Of a stretch of DNA of 30,783 bases, positions 6,418 through 14,820 are shown piece after piece (position 1 is the first letter of the stretch; every line of letters begins with the position of its first letter). The position numbers and the translations under genes were made by a program. Origin of the DNA: a virus; the IMG/VR virus record IMGVR_UViG_3300044640_000819, positions 1-30,783 of that record; one strand, written 5' to 3'. The notes under the pieces are model-generated. The model saw only the letters and a list, made by a program, of their open reading frames with translations. It made no database searches and was not told where the DNA came from.

Positions 6418-7626
6418 ATGCCTAACTCACTCCTGACTATCAACATGATTACGCGGGAAGCCCTGCGTGTCCTCCACCAGAAGCTAAATTTCGTCGGCTC
6501 GATCAATCGCCAGTACGATTCGCAGTACGCCAAAGACGGCGCGAAGATCGGCGACACTCTCCGCATCCGCCTGCCGAACCAGTATGTGACCCGTACCGGC
6601 CCCACGCTCTCGGCAAACACGGACACGGAAGAGCGTCAAGTCTCTCTGCAGGTCAACACCCAGAGGGGTGTGGACCTGAACTTCCAATCGACCGAACTCA
6701 CGCTGTCGCTGGATGACTTTTCCAGCCGCATTCTTGAGCCGGCGATGGCCCAGCTCGCGGCCTCTATCGAGGCCGACGCCATGACGATGTATCAGGACGT
6801 GTCTCAGTCAATCTGGAACGGCGGAGCCGCCCTGACCTTCAACCACGTCCTCGACGGACGGCAGCTTCTGCAGGACTCTCTCGCGCCCCTGAACGACCGT
6901 TCGGCCAACCTGAACAGCCGCGATCAGGCGAGCTTCATCAAGGACACCAAGGGTCTGTTCCAAGATTCGTCCACGGTCGCCAAGCAGTATCGCGAAGGCT
7001 TCGTGGGGCGGACTGCCGGGTTCGACGTCATGGAAAACACCATGTGGGGCAGGCATACGCGCGGTGCGGCCACGGGCGCTTACACGACCTCGACCCTCGT
7101 GGCGGTCCTGCCTGTGACCTCCACAACCCCGGTCAGCGCCATCACCGTGGCGACCGGCACCGGCGCGATGAACAAGGGCGACGTTTTCACCATCGGCAAC
7201 GTCTTCGCGGTTCATCCCGAAACCAAGGTCAACACCGGCGTTCTTCAGCAGTTTGTGGTTACCGCGAACTACGCTGGCGGGGCGGGTTCGGTGCAAATCT
7301 CTCCGGCCATCGTCATGGCTGGCGGCGGTCAGAACGTGGTCATTCCGACCACCTCGGCGACCGCCGCCATCGCCTTCGCTGGCACGGCCTCCACTTCGGT
7401 CGGCACCTCTCTGCTTTACCAGAAGGACGCCTTCACCTTCGCCACGGCTGACCTCGTCATGCCCAAGGGCGTGGACATGGCGGCCCGGGAGGTGTTCGAC
7501 GGCATCTCGATGCGGATCGTGCGCCAGTATGACATCAACAACGACAGGTTCCCCTGCCGTCTCGATGTTCTCTACGGCTATAAGACGATCCGCCCGCAGC
7601 TCGCGGCTCGCCTGCACAACAGCTAA
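6418..7626 (+). CDS. Major capsid (coat) protein, P22 gp5-like, 402 aa
   Basis: This is the shell protein, expected to form an HK97-fold lattice. The N-terminus (MPNSLLTINMITREALRVLH) and the stretch TLRIRLPNQYVTRTG (about residues 43-57) match P22 coat-like proteins, as does ELTLSLDDFSSRILEPAM further on. Residues 215-340 are threonine-, alanine- and glycine-rich and likely form the inserted beta domain. The length is close to P22 gp5 (about 430). It is preceded by a leader hairpin and followed eight bases later by a strong terminator, as expected for the most abundant late protein. Confidence 0.92.
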   Translation: MPNSLLTINMITREALRVLHQKLNFVGSINRQYDSQYAKDGAKIGDTLRIRLPNQYVTRTGPTLSANTDTEERQVSLQVNTQRGVDLNFQSTELTLSLDDFSSRILEPAMAQLAASIEADAMTMYQDVSQSIWNGGAALTFNHVLDGRQLLQDSLAPLNDRSANLNSRDQASFIKDTKGLFQDSSTVAKQYREGFVGRTAGFDVMENTMWGRHTRGAATGAYTTSTLVAVLPVTSTTPVSAITVATGTGAMNKGDVFTIGNVFAVHPETKVNTGVLQQFVVTANYAGGAGSVQISPAIVMAGGGQNVVIPTTSATAAIAFAGTASTSVGTSLLYQKDAFTFATADLVMPKGVDMAAREVFDGISMRIVRQYDINNDRFPCRLDVLYGYKTIRPQLAARLHNS

Positions 7627-7633
7627 GGCGCTT

Positions 7634-7667
7634 GGGGGAGGGGTTCGCGCCTCTCCCCCATTCTTTT
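7634..7667 (+). terminator. Intrinsic terminator after the coat gene
   Basis: GGGGGAGGGG (7634-7643) pairs with CCTCTCCCCC (7650-7659) over ten pairs with one G-U, around a six-base loop TTCGCG. It is followed by ATTCTTTT (7660-7667). It is the clearest rho-independent terminator in the window and would raise coat mRNA relative to the tail genes downstream. Confidence 0.85.
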
Positions 7668-7680
7668 ATCGGGGGCCTGC

Positions 7681-8331
7681 ATGGCGATTACGAGTTACGC
7701 CGAGCTGCAATCGTCGGTGGCGGGTTGGCTCAATCGCTCTGACCTGACGGCGGCTATTCCGGACTTCATCTCGCTTGCCGAGGCGCAATTCAACCGCGTG
7801 ATGCGCGCGCGTGAAATGCAGGGGCAGGCGACCGCCAACATCACCACGGCGTTTTTCGCCCTTCCGGCGGACTTTGCCGAACTGAAGTCCATGCGCCTGA
7901 CGGACCCTTCGGGAACGTCGTGGGAACTGATACAGGCGACCCCGGAACAGCTCTCGGAAGGCCTGGCGGAATCGTCCGTCGCCTCCGTCCCGCAATTCTT
8001 CTCCATCATCGGCGAGCAATTCCAGATTTACCCGCCGCCGAATGGAGCCTACGTCGCGAACCTGATCTACGTTCGCAAGCTTGTCCCGCTCTCGACCTCC
8101 GCGCCGACGAATTGGCTGCTGGAGACGGCTCCGGACATCTACCTTTACGGAGCCCTCTCCCAAGCCGCGCAATACCTCCGTGACGCCGAAGGGCTGGCGA
8201 CATGGAAGACGCTGTTGCAGGCGGCTATCGAGGAACTCAGGGTCGGCGATAAGCCCGTCATCGGCCCGCTTCGGACTGACCTGCCCATGCTCGGCATCCA
8301 GCGCCGGTATTCGATTTACACCGACTATTGA
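7681..8331 (+). CDS. Head-tail adaptor protein, 216 aa
   Basis: It probably binds under the portal to build the connector. The sequence starts MAITSYAELQSSVAGWLNRS and continues with DLTAAIPDFISLAEAQFNR, a pattern common to the roughly 200-residue phage adaptor proteins found just after the coat gene. This is a helical protein with a beta insertion around FFSIIGEQFQIYPPP (about residues 101-115) and a C-terminal helix that includes LYGALSQAAQYLRD. It has no catalytic motif. ATG 7681 follows the terminator by 13 bases. Function is by position and family resemblance. P22 gp4 plays the equivalent role. Confidence 0.75.
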   Translation: MAITSYAELQSSVAGWLNRSDLTAAIPDFISLAEAQFNRVMRAREMQGQATANITTAFFALPADFAELKSMRLTDPSGTSWELIQATPEQLSEGLAESSVASVPQFFSIIGEQFQIYPPPNGAYVANLIYVRKLVPLSTSAPTNWLLETAPDIYLYGALSQAAQYLRDAEGLATWKTLLQAAIEELRVGDKPVIGPLRTDLPMLGIQRRYSIYTDY

Positions 8332-8339
8332 GGCTCTGA

Positions 8340-8744
8340 ATGGCCATTAAATACGATACCGCGACCCGCAACGCCAAGCTTGACGCGGTGACCACCCGCG
8401 CTGGCACATCGGCGCGGCTGCGGATCTACAACGGAGCCCGTCCCGCCAATCCGGGCACGGCGATCACTTCCCAGACCATGCTTGTCGAACTGGTGTGCAA
8501 CGCCTCGGCCTTCGCCCCGGCGGCTTCTGGCGGCGTCCTGACGGCCAACGCCATCACCAATGGCACGGCGGCCGCCACTGGAACCGCCTCATGGTTCCGC
8601 CTGTTCCAGTCCAACGGAACCACGGCCATCATCGACGGCGACGTGGCCACGGCGGGTTCGGACCTGAACCTGAATAACACGAGCATTGCGACCGGCCAGA
8701 CCGTGAGCGTGACCTCCTTCGCCATCACTGAGGGGAATGCCTGA
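8340..8744 (+). CDS. Conserved phage structural protein, 134 aa
   Basis: The protein begins MAIKYDTATRNAKLDAVTTR and has an alanine-, threonine- and serine-rich beta-type body with ASGGVLTANAIT and a TVSVTSFAITEGNA end. Similar proteins occur after adaptor genes in many phages of GC-rich hosts. They look like small beta-sandwich virion or decoration proteins, but no experimental role is known to me. TGAGG at the previous stop supplies the ribosome-binding site, and its own stop overlaps the next ATG by one base (TGATG). Confidence 0.65.
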   Translation: MAIKYDTATRNAKLDAVTTRAGTSARLRIYNGARPANPGTAITSQTMLVELVCNASAFAPAASGGVLTANAITNGTAAATGTASWFRLFQSNGTTAIIDGDVATAGSDLNLNNTSIATGQTVSVTSFAITEGNA

Positions 8745-9154
8745 TGGCCGATAACGTCGGCTATACACCGGGCTCAGGCGCGAGCATTGCGGCTGACGAT
8801 ATCGGCGGCGTCCTGCATCAGCGGATCAAGCTTGGCGTGGGTGCGGATGGCGCGGCGACGGACGTTTCCGAAGCCAACCCCATGCCGGTCAGGGATGACA
8901 ACTCGCAGAACCTTCTCCTGCGGATTTTCAACATCCTCGCCGCCCCGCTTGGCTACGATAAATCGCTACAGCGCCAGCGCTCCACGGCGGTGATCGAATC
9001 CGGCACGGTGACGACCGTCAGCACGGTGACCACCGTCACCACGCTAAGTTCCCTGACCAACATCGCGGGCATCGGCGGCTATTCGGCCCAGATGACCGTT
9101 CTCGACCAGAACCGTTCGGCTTGGGCGCAATGCGTTCGGGCTCGCATTACCTGA
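8744..9154 (+). CDS. Conserved phage structural protein, 136 aa
   Basis: The N-terminus (MADNVGYTPGSGASIAADDI and then GGVLHQRIKLGVGADG) is a recognisable phage pattern of unknown function. Residues 85-106 are threonine- and valine-rich (SGTVTTVSTVTTVTTLSS), a low-complexity beta stretch. A virion-associated role follows from the position between two other structural genes. The end (NRSAWAQCVRARIT) is short and basic. The start overlaps the upstream stop by one base. Confidence 0.6.
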   Translation: MADNVGYTPGSGASIAADDIGGVLHQRIKLGVGADGAATDVSEANPMPVRDDNSQNLLLRIFNILAAPLGYDKSLQRQRSTAVIESGTVTTVSTVTTVTTLSSLTNIAGIGGYSAQMTVLDQNRSAWAQCVRARIT

Positions 9155-9161
9155 GGACCGC

Positions 9162-10784
9162 ATGGCTAACACGTTCAAGAAGGTCATCGACACCCTCGTC
9201 TGGCGGCAGGTTGCTCCGGCCCCCAACGCCCATTCGGCGGCAACCTGCGTAGCGTCCGATATCCGGTCGGACCTGTCCCGCAACCCCTTCGTCTATCAGC
9301 TTGTCTCTAACACGGTCCTGAACCGTTTTAACATCGTCACCAAGGCGTGGAACTTCGTCCAGTCGCCCGCCCTCGCCGGAACCTTCGGCGCGGGCGCGGC
9401 AATGGCCTTTGCGCCGTCTCTGGGCCTTGTGGGCACCATTGCAGCGGGTGCGACGACCACGAGCGTGGTGCTTTCAACCGCCCTTCCTACCGCTGTCGGC
9501 GTGAACATGCTCGCCAACCGTGGCGGATCGGGTGAATACGGCTTCAAGCTGCGGATCATCGACACCGCGTCTGGCAGGACGGCTGAACGCTACATCATCG
9601 GCAACAGCGGCGGCACGACCCCGACCATCACGGTCCTGTCCTCCTTCGGCTTCACGCCTGCGACCGGCGCCCGCTACGAGATTATTGCGGGCCGGGTCTT
9701 CATGCTGGGGGCGGGGACCACGGCGTCGAACATCTGGCGTTCGCTGGAAGTGGCCTCGAATACGCTCTCAACCGCCCTTTCGACGACCGGCCTTCCCGCC
9801 ACCATTGCGACGGATTCCGATATCCTCGTCCTCGATGAGCAATTCACGCCCTACGACAATTCTCCCGGCGATGGGATGATCAAGGGCGCTTACAACTACG
9901 ACACCGGCATTGTGTCCCGCTACGCCCTGACGGCCACGGCCTCGGCATCGACGACCCTGACCGGCCAGGCGACCCTTGGCGACAATTCCGTCCTCGCCAA
10001 CGAATACCGCAACTTCCAAATCCGGATTGTGGAAGACACCACGGCCCCGACGGCTGTCGGCCAGCGGCGGATCATCGCATCCCACACGGCTGGCCCGTCT
10101 CCAATCTATACCCTCGGCACGGCATGGACGGTGACGCCGTCTTCGAGCGCTAAATTCGTCATTGAACTGCCCAACCTGATGCTGGTGCGATCCAGCGCCA
10201 CGACCACGGTCTATACCTACAACTACGGCGATGCGACCGTTAACAACGGGACGAACACCATCTCCGCGTCGGGCTGGTCAACGACCTACTTCGGCGCGGC
10301 CCCGGCGGCCAATGGCGCGGGCGGAATGTGGGCTCCCTCGTTCGGCATCCAGCCCGACCCTGCCCACAACGCCCGCCACTCGTTCTGCTACTTCTTCCGG
10401 GGTGGCGCGGCGACGACCCTCGACGTTCTGGACATTTCGGCCTCGATCACCGGCACATGGACCGGCGCGATTGTGTATGAGGGATCAGGCGCGGCGACCA
10501 TCCAGACGGGAACCTGCGGAGCCCTTGCGCCGTTCGAAAACGAGGGGCGCATGTTCTACATGAACCCCTACGTCGCCTCGGCGGTGAACCAGATTTTCCG
10601 CTTCGACGTGCAAAACCGGGTGCTTGCGCCTTATGCCCCGACCGACTTCCTGCAAGTCGGCACGGCGGCGCTTGGAAAGCGCATGGCGGCATATGCGGCT
10701 CTGGACGGGACGGACACTTACGACGTCGTCCTTCTTCAGTCGCACCTCTCGACCGTGGCGCAAGAACTGGTGGTCCTGGTCTAA
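9162..10784 (+). CDS. Large virion/tail structural protein, 540 aa
   Basis: No enzyme motif is seen. The protein is beta-rich and dominated by A, T, G and S. Aromatic-containing strands recur (for example KAWNFVQSPALAGTFGAGAA at about residues 62-81), suggesting a repeated beta fold such as a propeller or sandwich. It starts MANTFKKVIDTLVWRQVAPA and lies in the tail gene block between small structural proteins and the repeat protein. The ribosome-binding site GAGGACCGC overlaps the previous stop, and the same TGAGGACCGCATG string recurs before the gene at 14389. The best guess is a tail or head-surface protein. The exact place in the particle is unknown. Confidence 0.6.
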   Translation: MANTFKKVIDTLVWRQVAPAPNAHSAATCVASDIRSDLSRNPFVYQLVSNTVLNRFNIVTKAWNFVQSPALAGTFGAGAAMAFAPSLGLVGTIAAGATTTSVVLSTALPTAVGVNMLANRGGSGEYGFKLRIIDTASGRTAERYIIGNSGGTTPTITVLSSFGFTPATGARYEIIAGRVFMLGAGTTASNIWRSLEVASNTLSTALSTTGLPATIATDSDILVLDEQFTPYDNSPGDGMIKGAYNYDTGIVSRYALTATASASTTLTGQATLGDNSVLANEYRNFQIRIVEDTTAPTAVGQRRIIASHTAGPSPIYTLGTAWTVTPSSSAKFVIELPNLMLVRSSATTTVYTYNYGDATVNNGTNTISASGWSTTYFGAAPAANGAGGMWAPSFGIQPDPAHNARHSFCYFFRGGAATTLDVLDISASITGTWTGAIVYEGSGAATIQTGTCGALAPFENEGRMFYMNPYVASAVNQIFRFDVQNRVLAPYAPTDFLQVGTAALGKRMAAYAALDGTDTYDVVLLQSHLSTVAQELVVLV

Positions 10785-10805
10785 TCATCGGAGCGGGAGC
10801 GGTCG

Positions 10806-11468
10806 ATGCTGCTAACGCTTCTCTCTCCTCAACTCGCGCCCGGCTCAATCGTCGGGTCGGTCAATGTCACTGAGGCCCCGGACACCCTTGACGCTCTCGG
10901 GCAGGTGGTGGTTTCCGGCTCGCTGGCGGTTACTGAGGCGGCCGATACCCTATCCGCCGCAGGCACGGTCTCTGGCGGGACTGTAACAGGCTCTCTGGCG
11001 GTCACAGAGGCCCCTGACACGCTTTCCGCATCCGGCGGGGTGGCGATATCGGGCACACTGGCCCGGACCGAAGCGCCTGACACGCTGGCGGCTTCGGGAA
11101 CGATCATAACGGTTGTCATCCCGGGCAGCCTGAACGTCACCGAGGCCCCGGACACGCTGGCGGCTTCCGGCGGGGTTCTGGTTTCTGGGATTGCCTCGGT
11201 CACGCAGGCCCCGGACACGCTGACGGCGGGCGGGTGGCAGTCGGCCTTCGGGTTTGTGGCCTCAACCGAGGCTGCGGACACGCTGATCGGCGTGATTGTG
11301 ATTACCGGCTGGGGCAACCCGACGGACACGCCGGAAAGCTGGAACCCGACGACGGACAGCGGGGCGACGTGGACGCCGGTGTCCAATGCGGGCGGGTCTT
11401 GGTCCAGTCCAACGGGCTCGCCGGGCATCTGGACGCCGGTTCCGGGTAATTCGGAGACGTGGTCATGA
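10806..11468 (+). CDS. Tandem-repeat tail/surface protein, 220 aa
   Basis: The N-terminus is short. Residues 18-168 are seven repeats built around V-T-E-A-[PA]-D-T-L-x-A-x-G, alternating 21 and 24 residues in the first five. The C-terminal 50 residues carry spaced tryptophans (TPESW, ATWTPV, GSWSSP, GIWTPV, SETWS) at 10-13 residue steps. No enzyme motif is seen. Such repeats are known in phage tail and adhesin-like proteins, often linking domains or varying in number. GGAGCGGGAG precedes ATG 10806. The stop overlaps the next gene as ATGA. Confidence 0.65.
   Translation: MLLTLLSPQLAPGSIVGSVNVTEAPDTLDALGQVVVSGSLAVTEAADTLSAAGTVSGGTVTGSLAVTEAPDTLSASGGVAISGTLARTEAPDTLAASGTIITVVIPGSLNVTEAPDTLAASGGVLVSGIASVTQAPDTLTAGGWQSAFGFVASTEAADTLIGVIVITGWGNPTDTPESWNPTTDSGATWTPVSNAGGSWSSPTGSPGIWTPVPGNSETWS
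10857..11309 (+). repeat. Seven-copy TEAPDTL repeat array
   Basis: The coding repeat covers residues 18-168 of the 10806-11468 protein. Unit lengths are 21, 24, 21, 24, 21, 21 and 19 residues. The TEA[PA]DTL core is kept in all but one unit (TQAPDTL in unit 6). Repeat DNA is partly diverged, so the array is not a very recent expansion. Confidence 0.85.
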
Positions 11469-11713
11469 GGCCGGTTGATCCTAGGTTCGGCTTTCCGCTG
11501 GCCCCGACCCTGCAGGAAATGCAGGACGTGATTCTCGAGGCTGAAACCCCGACCAAGCCGGTTCGGTTCGCCCAAATCGCGCAGGCTGATCTTCCCCCGG
11601 CGGCGGATTGGCCCGCAACGGCCATCCTCGTAACCGATCACCACTGCCTTGCTGTGTCCATGCAGGTTTCCGGCGTCTGGCAATGGCGTCGTGCTGACGG
11701 AGGTCCGCTTTAA
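11465..11713 (+). CDS. Small conserved phage protein, 82 aa
   Basis: ATG 11465 is preferred over GTG 11459 because it overlaps the upstream stop as ATGA and has GGAG (11453-11456) at good distance. The product starts MRPVDPRFGFPLAPTLQEMQ and ends with a compact beta part (VSGVWQWRRADGG). It has no membrane or catalytic signature. It lies between two tail proteins and couples to the next gene by a TAATG overlap, so a tail-assembly or structural accessory role is likely. The family is not recognised. Confidence 0.6.
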   Translation: MRPVDPRFGFPLAPTLQEMQDVILEAETPTKPVRFAQIAQADLPPAADWPATAILVTDHHCLAVSMQVSGVWQWRRADGGPL

Positions 11714-12387
11714 TGCCGTCCACCTACACCATTTCCTTCCGGCTGAACCTTCAGGCCCCCGGCGACAACCTCAACACTTGGGGTGTGCAGCTCAACAACG
11801 GCGTCTTCCAGCTTCTGGAGGATGCGCTGGCGGGGTCTGTCACTCAGACCCTGTCTGGCCCCCTGATCCTGACGAGCGTGAACGGCGCGACCGATCAGGC
11901 CCGCTGCATGGCCCTCAACATCACCGGCGGGACCGGGGGAACGATCACGGTCCCGAGCGTCAAGAAGCTCTACTTCGTCCGCAATGCGTCTTCCGGGGCG
12001 GTTGTCGTCACCACCGGAGCAGGGGCTTCGGCCTCGTTCGCGGCGGGTGAGGTGGGCTTCTGCTACTCGCCGGACGGGACCAACTTCTACCGCACCACGA
12101 CCGCAACCAACTTTGGCGGCGTGACCCTCACCAACCTTGGCGCGCCCTCGGCCAACACCGACGCGGCGACCAAGGGCTATGTGGACAATACCGCCTTCGC
12201 CATGGCCTCCGGAAGCCTGCCCGGCCAGACGGGCAACGCGGGCAAGAGCCTCATCACGGATGGAACCAATCCGTCCTGGGGCATTCCGACCCTGACGACC
12301 TCTGACATCACCAACTACGCCTCCGACCAGGCCGCCAAGACCGCGACCGCCACGAAACTCGCCATCGCCTTCGCGGCGGCTCTCTAA
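11713..12387 (+). CDS. Tail fibre-like protein, 224 aa
   Basis: The first 45 residues (starting MPSTYTISFRLNLQAPGDNL) form a phage tail-fibre-type attachment region including NTWGVQLNNGVFQLLEDAL. The middle is beta-rich with G-G-T-G-G-T-I-T-V-P, and LTNLGAPSANTDAATKGYVD (about residues 140-159) is the classic fibre motif (A-x-x-x-D-A-x-x-K-x-Y-V-D). The C-terminus is short and lacks a recognisable receptor-binding domain. It is therefore more like a fibre base or linker than a full adhesin. The start overlaps the previous stop by one base. Confidence 0.65.
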   Translation: MPSTYTISFRLNLQAPGDNLNTWGVQLNNGVFQLLEDALAGSVTQTLSGPLILTSVNGATDQARCMALNITGGTGGTITVPSVKKLYFVRNASSGAVVVTTGAGASASFAAGEVGFCYSPDGTNFYRTTTATNFGGVTLTNLGAPSANTDAATKGYVDNTAFAMASGSLPGQTGNAGKSLITDGTNPSWGIPTLTTSDITNYASDQAAKTATATKLAIAFAAAL

Positions 12388-12399
12388 GGACCCCCTGAA

Positions 12400-13065
12400 A
12401 TGCCTGTCACTCCCAACTCCATCGTCACGCCTCAGACGCCTTGGAGCGCCACTGCGGTGGCGACCACGGCGAACACGACCTACACCGACACGCCGACCAA
12501 CACGGTCCTGCTGGCCCCGGTCCACCTCCTGAACCCGGCTCCGTTCAGCGTGGTCAACGCCTCGCCCACCGTCACGGTGACGCAGGCGGAACACGGCCTT
12601 TCGACGGGCGACACGATCACGGTGGCCGGCGCTGTTGCGGTGGGTGGCATTACGCCCGTTGGGGCCTATCAGGTCACGGTCCTTTCGGCCTCGTCCTACA
12701 CCATCACCCACGGCTCTAACGCCACCTCGACGACCACTGGCGGCGGTTCTGCGGTCACGGTGCAGGACAGCCGCACAAGCCGGAACGGGGCGCGGATCAC
12801 CTCGATCAAGGCCCTCGCGCGGGCAACCAACACGGCGACGGAATTGCAACTGTTCGTCAGCCCAGACGGCGGGACCACGAAGCGGTTCATCAAGTCCGCC
12901 CTGCTGGCCGCTTACACGGTCGCGGCGACCACGGCGCAGACCGGCGGCGACTTCGGCTTTACGGATTCCTCGCCGCTGATCCTCGCCAAGAACGAGACGC
13001 TTTGGGTCGGCATCTCCGTCACCAACACCGGCATTGTGTTTGACGCGCAGGGCTTCGGCTACTAA
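12400..13065 (+). CDS. Tail-associated protein with inserted beta module, 221 aa
   Basis: The ends (residues 1-44 and 122-221) form one beta-rich protein. Residues 45-121 form a separate module with P-T-V-T-V-T, HGLSTGDTITVAGAVAVGGI and TGGGSAVTV. A clear relative of that module sits at residues 102-176 of the tail hub protein at 15158-16957. Similar modules are often labelled FCCH-like in phage tail genes; that name is from memory. No catalytic motif is present. AAGGA precedes ATG 12400. The stop overlaps the next ATG as TAATG. Confidence 0.6.
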   Translation: MPVTPNSIVTPQTPWSATAVATTANTTYTDTPTNTVLLAPVHLLNPAPFSVVNASPTVTVTQAEHGLSTGDTITVAGAVAVGGITPVGAYQVTVLSASSYTITHGSNATSTTTGGGSAVTVQDSRTSRNGARITSIKALARATNTATELQLFVSPDGGTTKRFIKSALLAAYTVAATTAQTGGDFGFTDSSPLILAKNETLWVGISVTNTGIVFDAQGFGY

Positions 13066-14381
13066 TGCCCGTCCAGCCCCTCGGACCTACGGGCCTTCTG
13101 GCCCAATCCCTGACCCTCCCGGCGGGCTCTCAGAGCATGTCCAGGGGCGGCATGAGGATGCAGGCTCAGGGGATGGATGGGCGGAAGAAGGGAACCTCGA
13201 TCCGCGACTGGATTGCGCAGGTCGGAGACGCCACGATCAACGACTCTCTTGACGTCGCTGCGGACGCGCAAGGCAGCCTGTATCTGGTCGGTCGGCCTGG
13301 CGCGACGGGGGATACGTTTCTGGCCCGCTACGCTCCGGACGGCCCCCCTCTGTGGTGCAACCGAATTAACGGCATGGTGAATGGGGGCTCTAGCAGCCTC
13401 CCGTCATTCCCTCGCACTGTGTCGGTCGCTGTTGATCTGTCTGGAAACGTGATTGTTCTGGGTCGAAGCGTCCCGCCGGGCGTCTTGGAGATACGGAAAT
13501 ATAGCCCCGCCGGGCAATTGCTGTGGGGGAGAACTTACAGCGCGGGGGACGACGTTGAAGTTCGTAGTTTGGCCGTTGGCGCAAGTGGCGCTGTCTATGT
13601 TTCTGGCAACGTCATCAACCCACCCAGCGGATACGGTGACAGTCAGCTTGTTGTGAAATACAGCGCAACTGGCGCTTTTCAGTGGTCCCGAAACATCAAT
13701 GCTCCTGCTGGATTTGGCCTCTCAATTGACGCCAGCGAGAACGTGTATGTCGGGCATCAGAACCTCATAAAGCTGAACAGCGCCGGGACCATTCAGTGGG
13801 CGGTTCAAAGGACTTCCGGATCGGCGAACCTGAACGCCATTTCGGCAAGCCCGTCCGGGGAAACCTGCGCCGTTGGCTATGCCGCCGGACCCGTCGGAGT
13901 GCTGCTGTCCTTTGACACGTCCGGGTCGCTTCTGTGGCAGCGGGGCCTGACCAATGCGCGCTGGATGAGCGTTATGCGGTCGGGCCAGAGCATATACTGC
14001 GCGGGCTGGTTGGACGGCGGGCCGAATGACCTGCTGCTGGCCGAATACGACACCGCCGGAACCCTCAAGTGGCAGCAGCGTATTGATAGCACAAACGATA
14101 ACTGGGCCATCGCGCTCGCCGATATCGACGCCTCCAGCGTGGCCGTGGCGGGGACGACCAACTTCAGCGGAACGGACTGCCTGATCTCCAGGTATCCGAA
14201 AAGCGGCGCTCGCCCGGGTCCGCGTGGCCCTTACACCATCATCAATTCGACCGCGACGACCGCGACACCCGCTGAGGCGTATTCGTCCTACTCGCCCGCC
14301 TCGACCTCTGTCGGGTCTGACGCTGCATCGGCCCTGACTGACACGGCGATCAGCCTGCCCGCCACAATCTACCCGCTCTGA
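13065..14381 (+). CDS. Beta-propeller protein, probable tail adhesin, 438 aa
   Basis: Residues about 55-375 hold at least six copies of a blade motif ending in K/R-Y-x-x-x-G-x-x-x-W, such as LARYAPDGPPLW, IRKYSPAGQLLW, VVKYSATGAFQW, LIKLNSAGTIQW, LLSFDTSGSLLW and LAEYDTAGTLKW, each about 45-55 residues apart. This is the SBBP/PQQ-like propeller pattern. The first 45 residues are a probable attachment region, and the last 60 are serine- and threonine-rich. No catalytic residues are evident. A receptor-binding or virion-surface role fits its place in the tail block. DNA at 13400-14000 looks more AT-rich than its neighbours, hinting at exchange. Confidence 0.7.
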   Translation: MPVQPLGPTGLLAQSLTLPAGSQSMSRGGMRMQAQGMDGRKKGTSIRDWIAQVGDATINDSLDVAADAQGSLYLVGRPGATGDTFLARYAPDGPPLWCNRINGMVNGGSSSLPSFPRTVSVAVDLSGNVIVLGRSVPPGVLEIRKYSPAGQLLWGRTYSAGDDVEVRSLAVGASGAVYVSGNVINPPSGYGDSQLVVKYSATGAFQWSRNINAPAGFGLSIDASENVYVGHQNLIKLNSAGTIQWAVQRTSGSANLNAISASPSGETCAVGYAAGPVGVLLSFDTSGSLLWQRGLTNARWMSVMRSGQSIYCAGWLDGGPNDLLLAEYDTAGTLKWQQRIDSTNDNWAIALADIDASSVAVAGTTNFSGTDCLISRYPKSGARPGPRGPYTIINSTATTATPAEAYSSYSPASTSVGSDAASALTDTAISLPATIYPL

Positions 14382-14388
14382 GGACCGC

Positions 14389-14820
14389 ATGACCCTCTAC
14401 CAACGCAAGACCCTCCCCGACACCCTCATCGGCGACCCCGCCCCGCTCCCCGCCGAACTGGTGGGCCTGTCGGACGCCTGCCTTGCCGATCTGTCCGCCG
14501 GTATTCCCGACGCGGCTGCGGAACTCGGCTACGTCAATCAGGGCTTCTTCCGCTACACGCCCCCGCCTCCCGAACCGGAACCGGTGGACGAGCTGCACAA
14601 GGTGGACTTCCTGCGGCTGTTCACCCAGGCCGAGCGCATCGCCATCCGGCAGGCGGCGAAGGTGAACCCGGTGGTCGAGGACTATCAGGCGATGCTTGAT
14701 GCGGCCACGGTCATCCGCCTGTCCGATCCCGACATTCAGGAGGGCATCCCGGAACTTGAGGACGCGGGCCTCATCGGACCCGGGCGCGCCGCTCAAATCC
14801 TTTCTGGAGAAATTCCGTGA
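14389..14820 (+). CDS. Small phage protein, tail-fibre accessory type, 143 aa
   Basis: The N-terminal half is acidic and proline-rich. A run PPPPEPEPVDE (about residues 57-67) separates it from a helical C-terminal domain with FLRLFTQAERIAIRQAAK and GLIGPGRAAQIL. That C-terminal pattern occurs in small proteins encoded just after tail-fibre genes in phages of this kind. Whether it is a chaperone, an assembly factor or a virion protein is unknown. The ribosome-binding site GAGGACCGC overlaps the previous stop. The stop overlaps the next GTG start as GTGA. Confidence 0.6.
   Translation: MTLYQRKTLPDTLIGDPAPLPAELVGLSDACLADLSAGIPDAAAELGYVNQGFFRYTPPPPEPEPVDELHKVDFLRLFTQAERIAIRQAAKVNPVVEDYQAMLDAATVIRLSDPDIQEGIPELEDAGLIGPGRAAQILSGEIP

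Noticed and set aside
11710-12849. Minus-strand open frame of 379 codons opposite two tail genes
   Set aside because: It spans two plus-strand genes and their boundary and has a repetitive R/G/V composition typical of shadows.
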